DNA of 64,000 bases from a virus. The translations under genes and the position numbers were made by a program. Location: positions 37,524 through 101,523 of IMG/VR virus record IMGVR_UViG_3300021420_000019; one strand, given 5' to 3'. Positions 8,695 through 16,400 of the stretch are shown here, in pieces; the stretch's first letter is position 1, and every line of letters starts with the position of its first letter. Under the pieces are notes generated by a model. It was not told the DNA's origin and ran no database searches. It saw nothing but the letters and a program-made list of their open reading frames with translations.

Positions 8695-9378
8695 CTATGG
8701 TTTACCCGCCCACACTCTTATTGCCTCTGTGCCGACTGAGCCGACAATAATACCGACTTTAAATCCGCGGAACCAGGAACGCTTTGCTTTCGCTTTTTCA
8801 AGTTTAACATCGGCCTCGCGGCTCGCTTTCTCGTCAACAATCTGTTTATTCAATCCTACAATCAGACTATCTTGTGCGCCGATTATACCGTCGTCTGTTA
8901 TCAGTTTCGCGCTTAAATCTGACACTTGAAGCTTCAATGCGGGAATCTCTTCCAGTGCCTGCACGGTCTGAGTCGCGGCCTCTGGAGTGATCGTGTCCGT
9001 GTTTCCGTTCGACTGTACCGCTCCCGGCTTCAAAGGCAGCAGCAACTTCCAGCGATCTAATATCTGCTGCTGTGTAGCTTGAGAGTCTATCTGTTGTTGC
9101 TTCGCTAAACCAGAGATAGCTGTCTTGATCTCTTGATCTATCACCAAATTATGTTGCTCGCTGTCCGCTTTTAACTGCGCGATCTGGTCCGTTAAGGTCT
9201 TATTCGCGTTGGTATCTGTTACAACCTGACTGGCGGCCTGCTGCGCTTTATGGTCATCGTAGCGAACGAACATATTCTCGATGCCCTGCCCGGCGCGGAA
9301 CAGAACGAACGCGACAATGCAGATGACAATTAAGCGCTCATGAGCCTTGATAAACGTGATCCATTTTTCTAGTGTCAT
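8695..9378 (-). CDS. Membrane-anchored coiled-coil protein
   Basis: 227 aa from the ATG at 9376-9378, chosen over an in-frame ATG 48 bases upstream because TTGAGGAAT sits before it and it avoids a long overlap. A transmembrane segment (LIVICIVAFVLF) lies near residue 20. A long polar coiled coil fills the middle, and a second hydrophobic stretch (VGIIVGSVGTEAI) lies near the C-terminus. It could be spanin-like or a membrane scaffold for replication; neither is proven. Confidence 0.55.
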   Translation of the reverse strand: MTLEKWITFIKAHERLIVICIVAFVLFRAGQGIENMFVRYDDHKAQQAASQVVTDTNANKTLTDQIAQLKADSEQHNLVIDQEIKTAISGLAKQQQIDSQATQQQILDRWKLLLPLKPGAVQSNGNTDTITPEAATQTVQALEEIPALKLQVSDLSAKLITDDGIIGAQDSLIVGLNKQIVDEKASREADVKLEKAKAKRSWFRGFKVGIIVGSVGTEAIRVWAGKP

Positions 9379-9383
9379 ATTCC

Positions 9384-10061
9384 TCAATTGTAGTCCGGAT
9401 ACTGCCGAAGTTTCTTCTTGGCCCACTTTCGATATTCTATAGTTCCGATTCTGCCAGCGTATCCGAATGCCTCACGTCCTAGGGCTTTAACCGCTGGCGG
9501 GCTATCCAAGTACAACGCAAGTTGAGTCAGCACGCGAATTATACTCAGCCCTTCAACCTTATGGAGACCATACCGGGTAAATGCGTTCTCTATCTTTCCT
9601 AAAAGAGAATTACAAGAGGCGCATAAAAGACCTCGAAATAGGCCGCTAGCATGGTCATGTTCAGTTGCCAGCCTCTTTCCAGTAGACTTTCTGCCGCAGC
9701 AAAAACATACGCCGCCCTGATAATTAAACACCTTACCCCACTCTGCGGGGGTTATATCAAATGCTACCCAAAGGTGCTTCTCTCTTCGTTTCTCAGTCGC
9801 GCTAACCATCAAATTCGTCATTTCTCTTAAATACCCCTCAAGAGTAGGCCGTATCCCCACGGCAATAAACGCTATTTGATAGTTGAGACCTTGACCAGGT
9901 GGCCATATCCATCGAACATTCTGTATCCGCGCATGCCCTTTGTCTGCCACAGTAGCGGCATACCTGGCTCGATAGTGTACCAGGTCCTGCCAATCAAAAC
10001 CTGATATACAGAATACTGATTGCCTTCGGCTAACGGTGATAGGGTCATTTGACCTCCGCAT
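9384..10061 (-). CDS. Endonuclease VII-like resolvase (HNH)
   Basis: 225 aa. Residues ~125-160 hold CFCCG, TEHDHASGLFRGLLC and ASCNSLLGKI, the zinc/His-Me signature of T4 endonuclease VII. Such enzymes resolve Holliday junctions or act as mobile nicking enzymes. The ~100-residue N-terminal region is not recognised. It lies inside the replication operon and overlaps the next gene by 17 bases, so recombination or packaging is plausible as well as homing. Confidence 0.82.
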   Translation of the reverse strand: MRRSNDPITVSRRQSVFCISGFDWQDLVHYRARYAATVADKGHARIQNVRWIWPPGQGLNYQIAFIAVGIRPTLEGYLREMTNLMVSATEKRREKHLWVAFDITPAEWGKVFNYQGGVCFCCGRKSTGKRLATEHDHASGLFRGLLCASCNSLLGKIENAFTRYGLHKVEGLSIIRVLTQLALYLDSPPAVKALGREAFGYAGRIGTIEYRKWAKKKLRQYPDYN

Positions 10062-10458
10062 ACGATAGGATAGGCGACGATTTCAAATCATACTTAGACT
10101 CGTAATGTTCTAGGCACTCTCGGCGGTCGATATCAAAGTTAAGCGCTAGCGCACCGAGGTCCCAGGCCTCTCTTTCGGACTTCATGACGAGTTCACCGAA
10201 TGTCTCTTTTCCTGTGTGCTCCCGTCGGGGGTGCCTAGGATCATATTTCATGCCGGGTAGTCCGAATATCTCCGAGATCATGTGCCCACACTCGTGCGCG
10301 AGTGTATTCACACTGGAATACTTAACCGGGATAGAGGTGATCTCTTTACGTACGACTATGCGGAATTTGTTTCTATCGCCGTCTACATCGCCTTCAAAAT
10401 ACGAATACCCGGGCTCGTCCTCATCGATATCTATCTCTACCACTACCGATCTTTTCAT
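10045..10458 (-). CDS. Putative HExxH zinc metallopeptidase-like protein
   Basis: 137 aa. TLAHECGHMISEIFGLPG contains the zinc-protease motif HECGH, with a conserved acidic region (KSEREAWDLG) downstream that could provide a third ligand. No signal peptide, so it would act in the cytoplasm. It overlaps its neighbours by four and 17 bases. Active peptidase function is inferred from the motif only. Confidence 0.65.
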   Translation of the reverse strand: MKRSVVVEIDIDEDEPGYSYFEGDVDGDRNKFRIVVRKEITSIPVKYSSVNTLAHECGHMISEIFGLPGMKYDPRHPRREHTGKETFGELVMKSEREAWDLGALALNFDIDRRECLEHYESKYDLKSSPILSYAEVK

Positions 10459-10616
10459 TGCCTGTCCCTCAGAAACTCAGTGCCTGACGTGCGCAGAGCT
10501 TCCCTAGTGTCCTGATCGGACTCTTGTCTGCGTTCGCGGTCGATCTTGACTCGCATAGTGTGTAACTCGGTCGCTGCGAAGCGTTCTGTGTTGTCCTTAT
10601 ATTCTGAACGGGCCAT
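10455..10616 (-). CDS. Small basic/acidic hypothetical protein
   Basis: 53 aa (MARSEYKDNTER...). The start at 10614-10616 is chosen because a strong AGGAGGAGTC ribosome site lies directly before it; an upstream in-frame ATG lacks one. Highly charged and probably helical. Coupled to the metallopeptidase-like gene by a four-base overlap. Confidence 0.5.
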   Translation of the reverse strand: MARSEYKDNTERFAATELHTMRVKIDRERRQESDQDTREALRTSGTEFLRDRQ

Positions 10617-10686
10617 GACTCCTCCTATGTTAGTATATCGATCTTCGTCCATTCTGAAATTGTTCGACTATTCATCATCAGCGCAT

Positions 10687-11154
10687 CTAACACAGCCATA
10701 TACGCCAACAGTGACGGCTGACGCCTCCAATACTTGCGGTCGGTGCGTACGCGGTCTGGACAGGGATAATAGGCGCTTGTACATTAGTGGTCGTATTGTT
10801 AGAATTGTTACCGCCTGTCGCTGAATTGCTGTTAGTGTTAGCACTGGTAGCACTTGATGTGCTGTTCGCAGTGCTGGTTGTGCTCTGATTCTGTACCTGA
10901 GTCTGGGTTTGATTTTGTGTTTGATTCTGCAATTGACTCTGATTCTGCGGGGCCACTGTGGGGATAGCTTCACAGATGAATGTCAGACCGTTATCGACTA
11001 CAACTTGACCGTTGCCGTCGCCTGTGCCATTGCCTAGTGTGCCAGCGGGAACCTGTACCCTGACTTGACCTGGGGTTGCGCAGGTCCAACAAAATGCGCT
11101 AGTCGGAATAAGACTGAGAACAGATAGTGCTAGTGCCGCGATGAATGTTTTCAT
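10687..11154 (-). CDS. Secreted Q/N/T/S-rich low-complexity protein
   Basis: 155 aa. A clear signal peptide (MKTFIAALALSVLSLIPTSAFC) is followed by a short cysteine-containing domain, then ~60 residues of Q-N-T-S repeats (NQTQNQTQTQVQNQ). It should be exported to the periplasm or surface. It has its own near-consensus promoter at 11185-11212 and an AAGGAG ribosome site. Possible roles include altering the infected cell surface. No family recognised. Confidence 0.6.
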   Translation of the reverse strand: MKTFIAALALSVLSLIPTSAFCWTCATPGQVRVQVPAGTLGNGTGDGNGQVVVDNGLTFICEAIPTVAPQNQSQLQNQTQNQTQTQVQNQSTTSTANSTSSATSANTNSNSATGGNNSNNTTTNVQAPIIPVQTAYAPTASIGGVSRHCWRIWLC

Positions 11155-11184
11155 TTGGTCTCCTTATGTTCTAATTACGCTATC

Positions 11185-11212
11185 AGTATAACAGAGCCTG
11201 TAAGGATGTCAA
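11185..11212 (-). promoter_or_regulatory. Sigma70-type promoter for the secreted-protein gene
   Basis: On the minus strand TTGACA (11207-11212) and TATACT (11185-11190) are separated by 16 bases. It overlaps the stop codon of the small gene upstream and points to the 10687-11154 gene. Confidence 0.75.
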
Positions 11213-11379
11213 GCTTTATTTTCAGAAATCTTTAAGCGCTCTTGGGCCATAACCCAATCGATAGCATCTCGCTTGGAGTCGAAGGTCTTGGCCAAGGTCC
11301 CGTCAATATAGACCTCCCACTCAATCTTGTCTTGGCGTGGGCGCTCGTAGTTTCGGTTGCGTTTGATGATCTTGTGCAT
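11209..11379 (-). CDS. Small protein (56 aa)
   Basis: A 56-aa frame beginning MHKIIKRNRNYERPRQ and ending RLKISENKA. Its ATG overlaps the upstream stop as TAATG, so it is probably translated by re-initiation. Basic N-terminus; the central IEWEVYIDGTLAKTF could be a small beta-hairpin. Function unknown. Confidence 0.6.
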   Translation of the reverse strand: MHKIIKRNRNYERPRQDKIEWEVYIDGTLAKTFDSKRDAIDWVMAQERLKISENKA

Positions 11380-11834
11380 TACTCGTCCTTGTTTTGGTTT
11401 AAGTGACTTGCAATCTCTGTATTTTCAAATACATGGCGAGCAACTGATTCAATATACGCTCTCGGATATGGTTTAGGCATGGGCCATTGCGAGCAAGACA
11501 GCGTTAACTCTAAGATGATCTCAGATAAGGACTTATTGTCCAAAAACATGCTATTTGCACACGCAATCATAGATTCGGTGTTCATGCGAATCGTGTCTTC
11601 CTCTTCAGGCTCGTCAACCACTTGGACTATTGGCTTTGTATTTGGATAAACCCAAAGCCAACCGTTTGGTGTTTTCGCACTGACGAGACCGAGTGCTTTT
11701 TTAGCCTTTCGCATGGTCCGCCAACCTACTGGCGCGATCGTTCGGGCTTCCTTAGATGAAACTGAGCCCTTGGTCAATTTGATCTTGAGCCAAGTTAGCG
11801 CTGCCTCCATTTCTTTTGGTTGTCTTCCTCGCAT
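11379..11834 (-). CDS. Winged-helix-like DNA-binding protein, first gene of leftward operon
   Basis: 151 aa. The start at 11832-11834 follows AGGAGGAATT. Residues ~8-60 resemble the winged-helix found at the C-terminus of phage/plasmid primases and RepA-like ATPases (SSKEARTIAPVGWRTMRKAKKALG, then WLWVYP). The rest is unassigned. As the first gene after the leftward promoter it may be an early regulator or initiator bound to the adjacent repeat region; this is inferred from position. Confidence 0.55.
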   Translation of the reverse strand: MRGRQPKEMEAALTWLKIKLTKGSVSSKEARTIAPVGWRTMRKAKKALGLVSAKTPNGWLWVYPNTKPIVQVVDEPEEEDTIRMNTESMIACANSMFLDNKSLSEIILELTLSCSQWPMPKPYPRAYIESVARHVFENTEIASHLNQNKDE

Positions 11835-11850
11835 AATTCCTCCTGTTTCC

Positions 11851-11879
11851 AAGATAGCAAACTACGAATAACTTGTCAA
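11851..11879 (-). promoter_or_regulatory. Main leftward early promoter
   Basis: Minus strand: TTGACA (11874-11879), 17-base spacer, TATCTT (11851-11856). It lies just upstream of an AGGAGG ribosome site, giving a 5' UTR of about ten bases. It is the only strong promoter seen that could drive the whole leftward operon. Confidence 0.8.
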
Positions 11880-12600
11880 GAGAATTCTTGCCACCTTGTG
11901 CTTAATTGTTGCCTCCTTGACCTCGAATTCTTGCCTTCTTGCCAACATGGCAACAAGAAGTCTGCCTCAGAGGGAGAGAGAGAGCAAGTAAACCAATATA
12001 TAAGTATAAATAACTATAAGACCCCTTGGTATTGATAATAAAAGACTTATTATAATCACGTCCGAATTTGTAAAAAGTTATATGACTATTTTAATTAAAT
12101 ATAGTGGTCTCTGTGTCTCTGAGGCGAACGACTTGTTGCCAACATGGCAAGAAGGCAACAATTCGTTTTTGACCTAAACTACTATGTAAAAATTACTGTC
12201 ACCAACTGTTGGTGTCAGCATTTTAGTCCCAATGGCTCGCCTCGCATTGTGTCACCAGATAATGCCGTGGGGATACAGACATCATATAGGAGACCATGCG
12301 AAGCACATCAGACCAGGGATTTCAGCATTAAGCTGGAAGTGACCCAAGCTGATTAAGCGCTAACTCTTCGACAACATAAACGCTTAAGCCATAAAGCCAA
12401 AGGTCAGCGATGCATTAGAGCAGCCTGGAAATATTCTGGTTCAGAAATTTTCAGGAAATTTGACGCACAAAATGACAAAAACGGCGAAAATCGGCGCAAT
12501 AAGTATATTAAAGCAATATGTTTGCAACGATAAGTGCAACAAAACAAAGGTATTTGCTGCAAAACGCAACAAAATGAGCCGATTAACGACCGTCAGGACG
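11878..12600. other. Divergent non-coding region; candidate replication origin/control region
   Basis: No convincing gene. Repeated TTGCC words cluster at 11888-11957. A 27-bp unit at 11931-11957 (TTGCCTTCTTGCCAACATGG...) recurs inverted and almost identical at 12132-12158. Between them is a strongly AT-rich stretch (~11990-12115). Further right, GCAACAAAA occurs twice (~12535-12575). Repeats around an AT-rich core at the point where transcription diverges fit an origin or a repressor-controlled switch. Confidence 0.45.
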
Positions 12601-12825
12601 CTAATCGAGGAATAATAAGAGCGGATGGAAGAGACTCCTTTCTATATAGCTGAAAACAAAAGAGATACCCGGGTGGAGTCCAGGAGTCCGCATCGCCCCC
12701 GGCACCCGTCGATGCCCGATGACGAATACGAAGGCGTCAAAAGTCCCACTAGTACGCAGTAATAACGTAAGGCACTCTAAGTACTTCATTTTAAAGATGT
12801 TACGTCAAAACTGAGTTTGTTTATT

Positions 12826-12854
12826 GGTCTGAGAAAGCTTTTAAGACCGTTTTT
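12826..12854 (+). terminator. Hairpin-U terminator before rightward genes
   Basis: GGTCT (12826-12830) pairs with AGACC (12844-12848), followed by GTTTTT. It would insulate the first rightward gene from upstream transcription. The stretch 12601-12825 holds no supported gene. Confidence 0.5.
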
Positions 12855-12890
12855 AAGAATGGGAACACCCCGACATCGAATCGGGAGTGC

Positions 12891-12941
12891 GCTGGGAAGA
12901 GTCTCATAGCTCTTCCCGGCACCCTACTATGAGAGGGGTAT
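12891..12941 (+). promoter_or_regulatory. Kissing-loop leader 1
   Basis: Hairpin 1 has an 11-bp stem (12891-12901 with 12910-12920) and loop TCTCATAG. Hairpin 2 (CCCT/AGGG) holds the ribosome site, and its loop contains CTATGAG (12927-12933), the exact complement of CTCATAG in loop 1. A further dyad CCCGA/TCGGG lies at 12868-12885. Same layout as leaders at 13970, 15336, 22721, 33990, 41229 and 44908. Confidence 0.75.
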
Positions 12942-13511
12942 ATGAAAAGAGTTAGAGATAGTTTGTTGTCTCCGGAGGACTTTGCTCGTCTTAGGGCAAT
13001 GTCCCCTAAAGTACCTAAAGAAGCCATAGCGTTAAAACAGCGGAAAGAGTCCTCTCCCTTTAGGAAGAGGTTGAAGGTTTCTCCTGTTGTAGTCCTAGAA
13101 AGGGTAGAAAAGCCCGAACTCAGTAAAGACTATCTATCTTTGAGGGCTGCCATATCCGATCCTAGGTTACCTGTTGCAAAAGCCTCTTCGAACATCAAAG
13201 ATGTGTTGTTTATTGGAGACGGTCAGCATATTTGGAAAAGCCAGTGGGTGGCGCTAGCGTGGGCGGAGAAGCATAAGAGTTCCAAAACCCGAGTCCGTTG
13301 GGCTAGTAGTTTTTATTCTATTAAAGGCTACATATTTGCAAGGAACGGTCATAACGAAGCGGAACAGATGTTGAAGTGGTGGGACGGGTTGTTGAATATC
13401 GTACCATATGAGATTCCACTCCCCCCTCCTCCATCAGATGAAGAATTGTTAGCCTGGTGGAAAGAGTTAGAAGCAAAAATGGCAGAAGTAGGTATGAAGG
13501 ACAAACAATGA
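12942..13511 (+). CDS. Hypothetical protein under a kissing-loop leader
   Basis: 189 aa, basic N-terminal half, Trp-rich C-terminal third (LKWWDGLL, LLAWWKELEAKMAEVG) and a Pro-rich linker. No domain recognised. It shares the two-hairpin leader otherwise found on endonuclease genes, so it may be a mobile-element protein, but no nuclease motif is visible. Its stop overlaps the next ATG (ATGA). Confidence 0.6.
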   Translation: MKRVRDSLLSPEDFARLRAMSPKVPKEAIALKQRKESSPFRKRLKVSPVVVLERVEKPELSKDYLSLRAAISDPRLPVAKASSNIKDVLFIGDGQHIWKSQWVALAWAEKHKSSKTRVRWASSFYSIKGYIFARNGHNEAEQMLKWWDGLLNIVPYEIPLPPPPSDEELLAWWKELEAKMAEVGMKDKQ

Positions 13512-13933
13512 CCGAAACCAACTACGTTAACCGAGTAGACCAGACGCGTCTCCAGAAGATAGACGGCAGCAAGCTGGCCGAATCCGTGGACGAGGAACTC
13601 TACCCCCGACGGGACAGAAAGATCGGAACTGATCCAGTACCCGTGGCCCCTCTTGTTCCTACGAGCATATATCCGTCCCTTTGGGCTAGCGCTAACCAAG
13701 ACCCGCCGAAAGCGGGCGACACCATAACCACGGACCTGGATTGGGTAAATTCTACCGAACCGGACGAGCTTCCTGACGATGGTATTGGGAACGTGGCACC
13801 GACTCCAGCACCCGAACCACCCTTTGCACTTTACTTTGGTCCCAGTCGAGAAGAGTTTGAAACGTTTAAGAAACAAGTTGTCGCGGCTTTGCGCCATATA
13901 GGCGTAGATGTAAGAAAGTACTTCGAAGTATAA
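13508..13933 (+). CDS. Hypothetical protein
   Basis: 141 aa starting MTETNYVNRVDQTRLQ; the ATG overlaps the preceding TGA. Pro/Asp-rich and probably disordered through the centre, with a predicted C-terminal helix (EEFETFKKQVVAALRHIG). No family recognised. Confidence 0.6.
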   Translation: MTETNYVNRVDQTRLQKIDGSKLAESVDEELYPRRDRKIGTDPVPVAPLVPTSIYPSLWASANQDPPKAGDTITTDLDWVNSTEPDELPDDGIGNVAPTPAPEPPFALYFGPSREEFETFKKQVVAALRHIGVDVRKYFEV

Positions 13934-13969
13934 ATTGGGAAACGTCCCTCCTGATCCGAGGGTACGAGT

Positions 13970-14010
13970 CGGGGTGGCTCACTCCACCCCGGCATCCCTA
14001 GTGAGAGGGA
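13970..14010 (+). promoter_or_regulatory. Kissing-loop leader 2
   Basis: Hairpin 1: CGGGGTGG/CCACCCCG with loop CTCACT (13978-13983). Hairpin 2: TCCCT/AGGGA with loop AGTGAG (14000-14005), the exact complement of loop 1. The ribosome site GAGAGGGA is within hairpin 2, five bases before the ATG at 14015. Confidence 0.8.
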
Positions 14011-14014
14011 ATAA

Positions 14015-14830
14015 ATGCACATCAGCGAGAAACAAGTTCCTGGGAAGGAACACACATTTGTAGCTGTGAATGGAAAGACCGAGACTGGGACTTTACCCGC
14101 TCTTCGTGGGCAAAGCAACTCTTTTGCGTTTTGGGTTAAAGACGAAGCTTGCATAAACGGTGGGTACTGGCGATCCCAGCTATATTTAACTCAGCGTAGA
14201 AAGGATTGGTCTACCGGAAAGAATGGCTTATTAGGGAGAATGAGGAACCTAATGAATAGCCAGAAGCAACAAGCTCAAAGAAACGGGCACAAGCCACCAC
14301 TTGTTACTGCCGAACAGATGTCATCAATGTGGGTGTCCCAGAACGGTTTATGCGCTGCTTGCGGTGGTCAGTTGAGTTTATTAGGTGCTGCTTTTGACCA
14401 CAATCATGAAACTGGCGAACCACGCGGCTTCCTTCATCAATATTGCAATATCGCTGAAGGATGTACAACGCGGATGACGGAAGAAGAATTCAGAAAATTT
14501 GTAGAGTTTATCGGGAGTATTAAGATGAAGCATGATAAAGCGTACGATCAGCCAACCAACATGGCTAACGCTGGCACGACCACACCGGCGGCTAAGGTAT
14601 CTGGCGATATCAAGAATGATGCCCTAGGCAACCCGAGCCGGTTCGCACGTAACGCGAGCACCTCGGTGACCGAAGACACTAACTCTGAGATCGATACCCT
14701 CCGCGAGCTTCAACTCGGTTCAAACGGATATCAGGCAAATGGGTACCACCCCAGGGTGGCGAACTCCCCAGTTCCTACGAGAGGTTTCGGAGAAAGTAAG
14801 GCAGATGTAGGCGGGTACCAAGGCGAGTAA
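14015..14830 (+). CDS. Endonuclease VII-like HNH protein with unrelated C-terminal extension
   Basis: 271 aa. Residues ~115-150 show CAACGG, FDHNHETGEPRGF and QYCN, the endonuclease VII zinc/HNH core, preceded by a basic region. From ~residue 183 (MANAGTTTPAAKVSG) the sequence changes to a low-complexity S/T/N/G-rich tail that looks like a separate phage protein. The nuclease may have fused onto an older small gene. It has a kissing-loop leader. Confidence 0.72.
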   Translation: MHISEKQVPGKEHTFVAVNGKTETGTLPALRGQSNSFAFWVKDEACINGGYWRSQLYLTQRRKDWSTGKNGLLGRMRNLMNSQKQQAQRNGHKPPLVTAEQMSSMWVSQNGLCAACGGQLSLLGAAFDHNHETGEPRGFLHQYCNIAEGCTTRMTEEEFRKFVEFIGSIKMKHDKAYDQPTNMANAGTTTPAAKVSGDIKNDALGNPSRFARNASTSVTEDTNSEIDTLRELQLGSNGYQANGYHPRVANSPVPTRGFGESKADVGGYQGE

Positions 14831-14831
14831 C

Positions 14832-15017
14832 GTGACGGTGAAAGAGTTAATCTCGGAACTCCAAAAGAGAGACCCAGAGAGTCGGGTCTTTATGGGCTAC
14901 GACGGAAACGTAGTAGTATCTGAATCAGATTCGGTTGTATCGCCTTCAGAAGAGGAGATCGAAGTCTGCTGGTGGTCTGTAAGGCCGGGCGATACAGTTA
15001 TTTTGTGTAACGAGTAA
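14832..15017 (+). CDS. Small acidic hypothetical protein
   Basis: 61 aa with a GTG start directly after the preceding stop. The pattern TVKELISELQKRDPESRVFMGYDGN resembles a widespread family of small phage proteins of unknown function. Confidence 0.6.
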   Translation: MTVKELISELQKRDPESRVFMGYDGNVVVSESDSVVSPSEEEIEVCWWSVRPGDTVILCNE

Positions 15018-15040
15018 ATAAAGCTTGACAGGAGACTAAA

Positions 15041-15211
15041 ATGATTGTAGGATTAGCACTAATCGCAGTAGCAAGTTTCGCGTACGCGGTCTACAAGCAC
15101 ATGACCTTGTCTTCGGTCAAGGCCGCCGTTCTAGCGGAAGTTACAAAGGTCGAAGCGTCGGTTGTGCCCGAGGTTAAGGCACTCGCGGCAGCCATAAAGG
15201 CAAAACTGTAG
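15041..15211 (+). CDS. Small membrane protein (56 aa)
   Basis: Starts MIVGLALIAVASFAYAVYKH, a single transmembrane segment, followed by an Ala/Val/Glu-rich helix. AGGAGACTAAA precedes the ATG. It ends eight bases before tRNA-His. A TTGACA at 15025-15030 with TAGGAT at 15048-15053 could also make this a weak promoter for that tRNA. Confidence 0.6.
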   Translation: MIVGLALIAVASFAYAVYKHMTLSSVKAAVLAEVTKVEASVVPEVKALAAAIKAKL

Positions 15212-15218
15212 ATTCAAT

Positions 15219-15295
15219 GGCGGACGGGGCGATACAGGTGACGCCCCAGACTGTGAATCTGGGTATAGTGGGTTCAAGGCCCATCGTCCGCCCCA
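15219..15295 (+). tRNA. tRNA-His (GTG)
   Basis: Full cloverleaf with encoded CCA. Loop CTGTGAA gives anticodon GTG. G-1 (15219) faces C73, the identity pair for histidyl-tRNA synthetase. Confidence 0.92.
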
Positions 15296-15335
15296 AAAAT
15301 TGTTACGCAGGTCCAAATCCTAGCGTGATGACCTG

Positions 15336-15385
15336 ATCGGGGAGTGCCAGTAACACTCCCTGATTTGACTCTTTACTGGAGGGTC
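15336..15385 (+). promoter_or_regulatory. Kissing-loop leader 3
   Basis: Hairpin 1 stem 15336-15346/15354-15364, loop CCAGTAA (15347-15353). Hairpin 2 GACTCT/AGGGTC with loop TTACTGG (15373-15379), an exact 7-nt complement of loop 1. The ribosome site lies in hairpin 2; ATG at 15387. Confidence 0.82.
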
Positions 15386-15386
15386 T

Positions 15387-15887
15387 ATGAGCAGTGCAAA
15401 AGATATGCGAGCGCAGTTGGGGATGTATCCTACAACCGCCAGGCATAAGTTAAATAGATTGATAATGTTTTCTTTAGTTCAGAAGTCCGGATTGGATTTG
15501 TGCTTTCGATGCGGAGAGAAGATACTGACGCCGAAAGAATTATCGGTAGACCATAAGTTGCCTTGGTTTCGTATTTCCACGGAGCTGTTTTGGGATTTAG
15601 AGAACATAGCCTTCTCACATTTCTCCTGTAACTCGGAAGAGGGCCGGTCGAGAAATCCGAGCAATACTAGGAATCCGAATTTAATAGCTCCTGACGGGAT
15701 GCTATGGTGCAGTAGATGTAAGGATTATAGACATATTGAAGATTTTAGTCCATCTAGACGAAAGTCTAATGTTGGGCACGTCTGTAGAAAATGCGTATCA
15801 GATAAAGAGAAAACACGCTATTCTAAAGCTGTAAATCGTCCGGTTAGAGGCTACCGACAAACTATGAAAGCCTCAAAAGATTTTTGA
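15387..15887 (+). CDS. HNH homing-type endonuclease
   Basis: 166 aa. CFRCGEKI, LSVDHKLPW, NIAFSHFSCN then two further zinc pairs (CSRCKD, CRKC). The basic N-terminal helix (MRAQLGMYPTTARHKLNRLI) resembles the paralogue at 18900-19337, with a similar domain order. Probably a free-standing homing endonuclease inserted in the tRNA array. Expression is likely controlled by its two-hairpin leader. Confidence 0.8.
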   Translation: MSSAKDMRAQLGMYPTTARHKLNRLIMFSLVQKSGLDLCFRCGEKILTPKELSVDHKLPWFRISTELFWDLENIAFSHFSCNSEEGRSRNPSNTRNPNLIAPDGMLWCSRCKDYRHIEDFSPSRRKSNVGHVCRKCVSDKEKTRYSKAVNRPVRGYRQTMKASKDF

Positions 15888-15896
15888 AAATAAGTG

Positions 15897-15925
15897 TTGA
15901 CAAACAAAACGGTTTGTGAGACACT
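15897..15925 (+). promoter_or_regulatory. Candidate promoter of the tRNA array
   Basis: TTGACA (15897-15902) with a 17-base spacer to GACACT (15920-15925); the -10 is poor but the -35 is perfect. It lies just downstream of the HNH gene and ahead of the main tRNA run. Confidence 0.45.
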
Positions 15926-16148
15926 ATGAAAGTCGAGAACGGAGATACCCACCGACTAATGTCACGGGCTTCGCTCGACAAAGTTTGATACTGTTTCATG
16001 CCGGAGAGATGCTAAAGCCGTGCACGGCTAATCTGGTGTGATGACATCGACCGGAGTCACTCCCTTTAGGGCGTGAACTCCTTAGCCTGGTCAGCCGTTG
16101 ACGCGAAGGCATCCGGTCTAGAACGTTTTCGTCGGCGAATATTTTTAT
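15926..16148 (+). other. Unassigned structured region before first clustered tRNAs
   Basis: No ORF or tRNA. Several good inverted repeats are present, for example GGAGTCAC...GTGAACTCC around 16053-16082 and AGCCGTGCACGGCT near 16015. It may encode an uncharacterised small RNA or be a processed 5' leader of the tRNA transcript. Confidence 0.35.
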
Positions 16149-16223
16149 CCTTGTCTGATGTTAATGGTAGCATTCCTGTTTGAAGCACAGGCTGTAACCG
16201 TTCGAGCCGGTTGGCAAGGACCA
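16149..16223 (+). tRNA. tRNA-Phe (GAA)
   Basis: Acceptor CCTTGTC/GGCAAGG, anticodon stem CCTGT/ACAGG with loop TTGAAGC, T-arm AACCG/CGGTT, A73 and CCA encoded. Confidence 0.9.
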
Positions 16224-16305
16224 GTTAGAGACATGCGGAGTCCGCGACGGATAGAAACGGCGCGGAATCCTACAGCGAGACGCAAGTCACCATGTCCACG
16301 TTTAT
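16224..16305 (+). other. Unassigned spacer between tRNA-Phe and tRNA-Leu
   Basis: 82 bases without tRNA features. It ends in GTCACCATGTCCACG; no complete cloverleaf or gene can be drawn. Confidence 0.3.
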
Positions 16306-16393
16306 GCGTCTGTGGATGGAATAGGCAGACACGTCGGTCTCAAAAACCGATGACAGAGATGGCGTGGGAGTTCGAGTCTCCCCGGACGCACCA
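16306..16393 (+). tRNA. tRNA-Leu (CAA)
   Basis: Class II tRNA: acceptor GCGTCTG/CGGACGC, loop CTCAAAA, long variable arm, A73, CCA encoded. Confidence 0.92.
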
Positions 16394-16400
16394 ATTTTAT

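Noticed and set aside
8248-10061. Kissing-loop leaders on the leftward HNH and endonuclease VII-like genes
   Set aside because: Both start within or directly after the preceding gene, leaving no room for a leader.
12144-12356. A 70-aa ORF in the divergent region
   Set aside because: It begins inside the inverted repeat, has no ribosome site and has an unlikely composition; the region is better explained as control DNA.
15926-16148. tmRNA in the tRNA array
   Set aside because: No tRNA-Ala-like ends, no G3-U70 pair and no tag reading frame were found here or elsewhere in the array.
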